Source of the DNA: Nitrosomonas aestuarii
GTDB lineage: Bacteria; Pseudomonadota; Gammaproteobacteria; Burkholderiales; Nitrosomonadaceae
Direction: 5' to 3'
NCBI RefSeq assembly: GCF_003046585.1
Contig: NZ_QAAE01000004.1
Coordinates: forward strand, 186,001 to 250,000
DNA: 64,000 nt
Below are positions 59,241 to 64,000 of this stretch, piece after piece (positions within the stretch are counted from its first letter, which is position 1; each line of letters opens with the position of its first letter). The position numbers and the translations under genes were made by a program. The notes beneath the pieces are model-generated. The model saw nothing but the letters and a program-made list of their open reading frames with translations, did no database searches and was not told the origin of the DNA.

Positions 59241-59270
59241 AAAAAAAATCCCTACTATAGAGTAGGGATT
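59241..59270 (-). terminator. Rho-independent terminator on the minus strand
   Basis: AATCCCTACT-CTAT-AGTAGGGATT forms a perfect ten-pair stem on the minus strand and is followed by a run of eight T. There is no comparable T-run on the plus strand, so it does not serve rlpA well. It lies about 56 bases downstream of the small minus-strand reading frame at 59327-59449. Confidence 0.78.
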
Positions 59271-59326
59271 GAAGGGCCTCGTCATAACTCATTAACTACA
59301 AATCATATTAAACTACAGCAAATATT

Positions 59327-59449
59327 TTAAACACCGATGACGCGATACAACCATATATCTTTTGATTCTGGCTCAAAGATATTGCGATCACTTGAATAAA
59401 ACGAACTATAATACGCATTGAGTAAGTCCAAAGCGAATTGAATAGACAT
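59327..59449 (-). CDS. Candidate 40-residue small protein
   Basis: A 40-codon frame beginning MSIQFALDLLNAYYSSFYSS and ending with SKDIWLYRVIGV. It is acidic and aromatic, with an amphipathic first half, no signal peptide and no recognised family. ACGGTG lies upstream of the ATG as a weak ribosome binding site. A strong terminator in the same orientation follows about 56 bases after its stop. Together this suggests an independent small transcript, coding or non-coding. Confidence 0.45.
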   Translation of the reverse strand: MSIQFALDLLNAYYSSFYSSDRNIFEPESKDIWLYRVIGV

Positions 59450-59787
59450 AAATCACCGTCATTTCTTCCATATAACTGTGTTTTTAGTCACACCAAATCC
59501 CGAACACCAAAATCCAATGATTTAAACAATGACATGCAATCCTACCAATCAAAAAAAATTTTCCGTGTCGGATTTCCCGGGGAGAGAGTCCAGAAATGGT
59601 ATTCATAACGAAGAGAAGCTGCCTGCAGACAGATATTCTGCTGATGCGAGGCAAACAATTACTCTTTGCAACGGAAATAATCGGACAATATGACTGAAAT
59701 CTTTTTTCACAGCCAATCACACAATTCTCGAACAGTCACCTGTGCTGTTTTTTTAAAGTTATCGTCTAACTTGGACCTTATTCGCCC
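59450..59787. other. Intergenic region between the small minus-strand frame and the TraB gene
   Basis: About 340 bases without a supportable gene. A 78-codon minus-strand frame here looks non-coding. The region should hold the promoters of the small minus-strand transcript and of the plus-strand TraB-family gene. Confidence 0.4.
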
Positions 59788-61029
59788 ATGACCAACAAAG
59801 AACCATCCGATATAAAGATTGCTAATAGCGATCGCTTATTAACTGAGCCGATTAAAACGGTCCAAATCGACAACCGTAGTATCACAATGCTGGGTACCGC
59901 ACATGTTTCAAAAGCCAGTGCGGATAAAGTCCAAGAACTCATCGCAACGGGAAAATATGACGCAGTAGCGATTGAATTATGTCCAAGTCGCCATAAAGCA
60001 ATTGTCAATCCTGATGCGATGGCTCAAATGGATTTATTTCAAGTGATTAAATGCGGCCAGGCCAGTATGGTTGCCGCCAGTCTCGCATTAGGCGCATTTC
60101 AGCAACGCATGGCCGAACAATTTGACATTGAACCTGGTGCAGAAATGCGTGTAGCCATCAAAGACGCGCAGATGGCGAAATTGCCCGTTATATTGATAGA
60201 TCGGGAAATCGGCGTCACGCTCAAACGTATTTATCATAATATCCCATGGTGGAAGCGAATGGGTTTGTTCGGCGGCTTGATCGGCAGTGTGGTCAGCAAA
60301 GAAAAAGTCAGCGCAGCTGAAATTGAAAGACTAAAAGAAGGTGATGTGCTGGAAAGCACATTTTCCCAGTTTGCAGAGGATGAAAAAGATTTATTTAAAC
60401 CGCTAATCAGTGAGCGCGACGAATATATGTCCGCCCGTCTCATCAAAGAAAGCAAAGAGAATAATTATCAACATATTCTGGCTGTTGTCGGTGCCGGTCA
60501 CATGAATGGCATGCAATATCAGATTGAAAACAACCGCATTACAAACCCCGATGAAACCATAGCGCTACTGGATGTCCAACCTGCTTCATCAGGCTGGTTT
60601 AAATATTTACCTTGGGCAATTGTCTTGCTGATTCTGATCGGTTTTGCAATCGGATTCATGCGCAGTCCGGAGATCGGCGCAGCCATGATACTGGATTGGA
60701 TACTCATCAATGGCGGACTCTCCGCGTTAGGTGCAGCTATAGCATTCGCACACCCACTAACAATTATGACCGCTTTTTTTGCGGCACCGCTAACATCGTT
60801 AAACCCGACCATAGGCGCAGGTATGGTGGTAGCGGCAACTGAAACTTATTTACGCAAACCCAAAGTAGGTGATTTCAATCGCCTGCGAAAAGATACTACC
60901 AGTCTGAAAGGCTGGTGGAACAACCAGGTCACACGCATTCTATTAATTTTTATCTTATCCACGCTAGGTTCAGCAATCGGCACGTATGTAGCTGGTTTTC
61001 GCATATTTGAGCGATTAAGCAGCAGCTAA
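59788..61029 (+). CDS. TraB/PrgY-family membrane protein
   Basis: A 413-residue protein of the TraB family, which shares a fold with Tiki/GumN-type proteases. The GTAHVS motif (TMLGTAHVSKAS), YDAVAIELCPSR and ILAVVGAGHMNGM mark the putative active site. The C-terminal 150 residues carry four hydrophobic helices, including YLPWAIVLLILIGFAIGF. In enterococcal relatives PrgY/TraB shuts off pheromone activity, but no role is established for the proteobacterial proteins. It is followed by an ABC exporter five bases downstream, probably an operon. Confidence 0.85.
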   Translation: MTNKEPSDIKIANSDRLLTEPIKTVQIDNRSITMLGTAHVSKASADKVQELIATGKYDAVAIELCPSRHKAIVNPDAMAQMDLFQVIKCGQASMVAASLALGAFQQRMAEQFDIEPGAEMRVAIKDAQMAKLPVILIDREIGVTLKRIYHNIPWWKRMGLFGGLIGSVVSKEKVSAAEIERLKEGDVLESTFSQFAEDEKDLFKPLISERDEYMSARLIKESKENNYQHILAVVGAGHMNGMQYQIENNRITNPDETIALLDVQPASSGWFKYLPWAIVLLILIGFAIGFMRSPEIGAAMILDWILINGGLSALGAAIAFAHPLTIMTAFFAAPLTSLNPTIGAGMVVAATETYLRKPKVGDFNRLRKDTTSLKGWWNNQVTRILLIFILSTLGSAIGTYVAGFRIFERLSSS

Positions 61030-61034
61030 ATGAC

Positions 61035-62912
61035 ATGAAAACCGTATTTGGTTTTTTTGAGCGGCTCGTCACCCCTTTTCCACCTGAACACCCGACCGAG
61101 CCTCCGAAAGGACTATATCAATTTTGCCGTCATTATATTCGTGGCATCGAACCCTACCTGATTCTGATGGCCTTTCTAACCACCTGCCTGGCCATCAGTG
61201 AGGCCATGCTATATGGCATTCTGGGAAAAATGGTTGATTGGCTGGCAGAAAGAAACTCGCAGCAGTTTTTCGATACTGAATGGCCGCTCTTGCTGGCAAT
61301 GTCGATCTTTATACTAGTTTTCATTCCGGTTATTGTGTTATTGCATTCTCTGGTTATCCATCAGACACTCATGGGAAATTTCCCTATGCGCGTTCGTTGG
61401 CTGGCCCATCGCTATCTGATAAACCAAAGCTATGCATTTTTTCAACATGAATTCAGCGGCCGCATTGCAACTAAAGTTATGCAGACTGCGCTTTCTGTAC
61501 GCGAGACCGTCATGAAACTGCTGGATGTCATTCTTTTTGTAACCGTTTATTTGCTCACCACCCTGTTACTGGTTGTCGATGCCGAACCACTTTTGTGCAT
61601 TCCTTTACTGATTTGGCTCGTTACTTATATCTGTATCTTGTCTCATTTTGTGCCCCAACTGAAACGTATTTCCACCTTACAGGCAGATGCCCGTTCTCTG
61701 ATGACAGGACGTATTGTCGACAGCTACACAAATATAACAACCCTCAAATTATTTTCCCACAGCGAACGGGAATCAGCCTATGCAAAAACGGGGATGGAGG
61801 AATTCATCGCTACTGTTCATCCGCAAATGCGTCTGGCGACCTGGCTGAATATTTGTGTCTGGACAATCAATATGTTGCTGGTTTTTTCGACTTGTGCACT
61901 GGGTATCTATCTCTGGTCGAATCATGCAATAGGACCGGGGGCAATCGCTATCGTTATGAGCCTGGCTATTCGCCTGACAGGCATGTCGCACTGGATTATG
62001 TGGGAAGTAAATAATTTATTCGAGAACATTGGTATTGTTCAGGATGGCATCAATACGCTATCAAACCCACAGAATGTAAGAAACGAAGCAAACGCAGACA
62101 TTCTGAAAGTCTCAAGAGGAACGATACAATTTAAAGACGTATGCTTCTCATACCATTCTGATGAACAAAAATATGATTCTGGAAAAACTGCAAAAACCAT
62201 TCCATGGATTTTTCATAATCTTAATATCAAGATTGAGCAAGGTGAAAAAGTAGGTATTGTGGGTCGGTCCGGTGCAGGGAAATCAACATTTGTAAATTTG
62301 TTATTACGTTTTTATGATCTCCAGCGAGGCACTATTACCATTGACGACCAGGACATTCGACACGTTACCCAGGACAGTCTGCGTAACAATATCGCCATGG
62401 TTACACAAGATACTTCACTATTACATCGTTCTGTTCGCGATAATATTTTATTTGGAAAACCGGATGCGACAGAGGCACAAATGATCGCAGCAACTCAAAA
62501 AGCGCAAGCGCATGAATTTATCATGGAACTTCAGGACATCAAAGGCCGCAGAGATTATAATGCACATGTGGGCGAGCGCGGAGTTACTTTATCGGGTGGA
62601 CAGCGGCAACGTATCGCCATTGCCCGTGTACTGCTAAAAAATGCACCGATTCTTGTTCTGGATGAAGCCACTTCAGCGCTGGATTCAGAAGTCGAAGCCA
62701 GTATCCAGCAAAGCCTCTATCAACTCATGCAAGATAAAACCGTGATTGCCATCGCACACCGCTTATCGACTATCGCCGCAATGGATAGACTGATTGTTTT
62801 GGACAAAGGACGCATCGTGGAACAAGGCACACATGCCATGCTGATCGCCAACAATCAACTTTATTCGCAGCTTTGGCATCATCAATCGGGGGGATTCTTA
62901 GGCTTTGAGTAA
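61035..62912 (+). CDS. ABC transporter, fused permease and ATPase (MsbA/MDR type)
   Basis: A 625-residue half-transporter. The N-terminal six-helix exporter domain begins near residue 35 (YLILMAFLTTCLAISEAM). The ATPase has Walker A GRSGAGKST with K416, Q-loop VTQDTSLL, signature LSGGQRQRIAIAR, Walker B ILVLDEATSALDS and H-loop AIAHRLS. It works as a homodimer or with a partner. The substrate (lipid, drug or peptide) is not deducible. It lies directly after the TraB gene on the same strand. Confidence 0.93.
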   Translation: MKTVFGFFERLVTPFPPEHPTEPPKGLYQFCRHYIRGIEPYLILMAFLTTCLAISEAMLYGILGKMVDWLAERNSQQFFDTEWPLLLAMSIFILVFIPVIVLLHSLVIHQTLMGNFPMRVRWLAHRYLINQSYAFFQHEFSGRIATKVMQTALSVRETVMKLLDVILFVTVYLLTTLLLVVDAEPLLCIPLLIWLVTYICILSHFVPQLKRISTLQADARSLMTGRIVDSYTNITTLKLFSHSERESAYAKTGMEEFIATVHPQMRLATWLNICVWTINMLLVFSTCALGIYLWSNHAIGPGAIAIVMSLAIRLTGMSHWIMWEVNNLFENIGIVQDGINTLSNPQNVRNEANADILKVSRGTIQFKDVCFSYHSDEQKYDSGKTAKTIPWIFHNLNIKIEQGEKVGIVGRSGAGKSTFVNLLLRFYDLQRGTITIDDQDIRHVTQDSLRNNIAMVTQDTSLLHRSVRDNILFGKPDATEAQMIAATQKAQAHEFIMELQDIKGRRDYNAHVGERGVTLSGGQRQRIAIARVLLKNAPILVLDEATSALDSEVEASIQQSLYQLMQDKTVIAIAHRLSTIAAMDRLIVLDKGRIVEQGTHAMLIANNQLYSQLWHHQSGGFLGFE

Positions 62913-63018
62913 CCTGATACTCCATCGATTTATTAGTGACGTGCGTTCTGCAATCACCCAGTGGCTTGGCTTTTAATAAATTAAAATATTATTTACATTT
63001 TTCATCTATCATCAATCA

Positions 63019-64000
63019 ATGTCCGCTATGCTTCTGAAACCCGCCGATCTGCGCATTCAAATCGACTCTGATACACTTGGATTTGCGGATACTTCAGAAT
63101 TATTACAGTCGCCTTTGTCATGGATTGGACAGGAACGTGCCGAAATTGCCACACATTTTGGACTCAGCATGCAACAGCCCGATTATCACCTGTTTGTACT
63201 AGGCGAAGTCGGCAGCGGCCGGTCCTCATTATTGCATCAAGCAATGATTACTGTTGCAGCTAATACTGCCGCGCCTCCCGATCTATGCTATCTCTATAAT
63301 TTCACCACACCCGAAAAGCCTATTGCCATACGTTTACCGACCGGACAGGGCCGTCTATTGCGCCAGTCACTGGCGCAACTGGTAAAATCACTACCCGATG
63401 AAATAGCACGCTGTTTAAATGGTCAGGATTTCAAGATTAAATATGAGCAATTACTTAAGAAATTCAAGCACGCAGAAACAAAGTCATATACTGAACTGAG
63501 TTCATTTGCTGAGGAACGTCATTTCTCCATTCGGCGAGAGGCCGAACAAATCGTTTTTACCTTGCTGGACAGTAAAGGAAAAATTTTAACCGAAGATGAC
63601 TTATTCAAGCTCCCCAAGACACGCAGAACCGAAATTGATCAGGCTGAACAAGAACTGCATGCGGCGATTATTCGATATTTTGAAGAAATCAAACGTATTG
63701 AAAGTGACAAGAGAGCAGAACTTGCAGCGTTACAGCGAAATACCGTTGCCCCACTTTTAAATCAAAAACTTCGAACATTACGCAGCAGTCTGCATCAACA
63801 ACTCAGAAATCACTCACGACTCAAAATATTCCTGAATCAGGTCATACAGGATATTCTGAACAATCTGTCTTTGTTTGAATCAGCCAACGAAGTTGATGAC
63901 AAAAAACAAAACAATACACTGGATCAAGTATTGTCACGTTACCAGGTTAACCTTATTGTAGATAATTGTGAATTAAAAGGCGCACCGGTCATTGTTGAAG
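63019..64000 (+). CDS. LonB-like ATP-dependent protease, N-terminal part (cut by window)
   Basis: An open frame of 327 codons that runs off the right edge. It starts MSAMLLKPADLRIQIDSDTL and has a Walker-A-like loop GEVGSGRSS at residues 62-70, with arginine where lysine is usual. A long coiled-coil insert (about residues 140-290) follows, then YQVNLIVDNCELKGAPVIVE. This is the AAA_32 Lon-like family, related to E. coli YcbZ/LonH, where the proteolytic domain follows. The ATG at 63019 and a second at 63028 are both possible; the ribosome binding site is weak. Confidence 0.82.
   Translation, partial: MSAMLLKPADLRIQIDSDTLGFADTSELLQSPLSWIGQERAEIATHFGLSMQQPDYHLFVLGEVGSGRSSLLHQAMITVAANTAAPPDLCYLYNFTTPEKPIAIRLPTGQGRLLRQSLAQLVKSLPDEIARCLNGQDFKIKYEQLLKKFKHAETKSYTELSSFAEERHFSIRREAEQIVFTLLDSKGKILTEDDLFKLPKTRRTEIDQAEQELHAAIIRYFEEIKRIESDKRAELAALQRNTVAPLLNQKLRTLRSSLHQQLRNHSRLKIFLNQVIQDILNNLSLFESANEVDDKKQNNTLDQVLSRYQVNLIVDNCELKGAPVIVE

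Noticed and set aside
59484-59720. 78-codon minus-strand frame upstream of the TraB gene
   Set aside because: Cys- and Ile-rich composition without family or ribosome binding site; the shorter frame next to the terminator is a better candidate.

Overview
The window comes from a moderately AT-rich Gram-negative bacterium. Outer-membrane receptor, RND pump, periplasmic lipoprotein and Tat-type signals, a bacterial gatCAB operon and an mre/rod cluster followed by rlpA point to a proteobacterium. The gene content and protein character suggest a betaproteobacterium close to Nitrosomonas. That placement is an inference: no ammonia-oxidation or rRNA marker is present.

Layout. 1-4.9 kb: a truncated DUF2064 glycosyltransferase-like gene, a two-component pair (stand-alone receiver plus membrane histidine kinase), a convergent methyltransferase and a ribosome hibernation factor. 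5.1-22.8 kb: a tightly packed seven-gene minus-strand operon for glycogen and trehalose (glgB, glgE, treS::maltokinase, glgC, glgX, treZ, malQ::treY). It joins the GlgE route (trehalose to maltose to maltose-1-phosphate to alpha-glucan) with the TreY/TreZ route (alpha-glucan to trehalose) and contains two gene fusions. 23.5-40 kb: a small secreted protein, an RND efflux pair, and a minus-strand siderophore locus in the gene order receptor-pvsA-B-C-D-E known from vibrioferrin clusters. The siderophore locus is extended by an SbnG-like citrate synthase and a PepSY membrane protein. A strong Fur-like palindrome lies upstream.

40.8-49 kb: a Tat-type amidohydrolase, a TetR/COQ9-like protein, a YdjM-like membrane protein, holB and tmk (minus strand), ampD, a gap of about 1.3 kb holding a decayed TPR gene, and a membrane-anchored acidic protein. 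49-52.4 kb: gatC-gatA-gatB. 52.5-59.2 kb: mreB, mreC, mreD, mrdA, rodA, rlpA, the cell-elongation machinery. 59.3-64 kb: a candidate 40-residue small protein with its own terminator, a TraB-family membrane protein, an ABC exporter, and the start of a LonB-like protease.

Between genes I found a dispersed MITE-like repeat with terminal inverted repeats near GGCTGTTGAAAAAC. There are two near-complete copies and one partial copy (4.9, 47.7 and 48.9 kb). No CRISPR array, rRNA, tRNA or intact insertion sequence was seen. The two parts most worth follow-up are the hybrid vibrioferrin/SbnG siderophore locus and the combined GlgE/TreYZ operon with its MalQ::TreY fusion.
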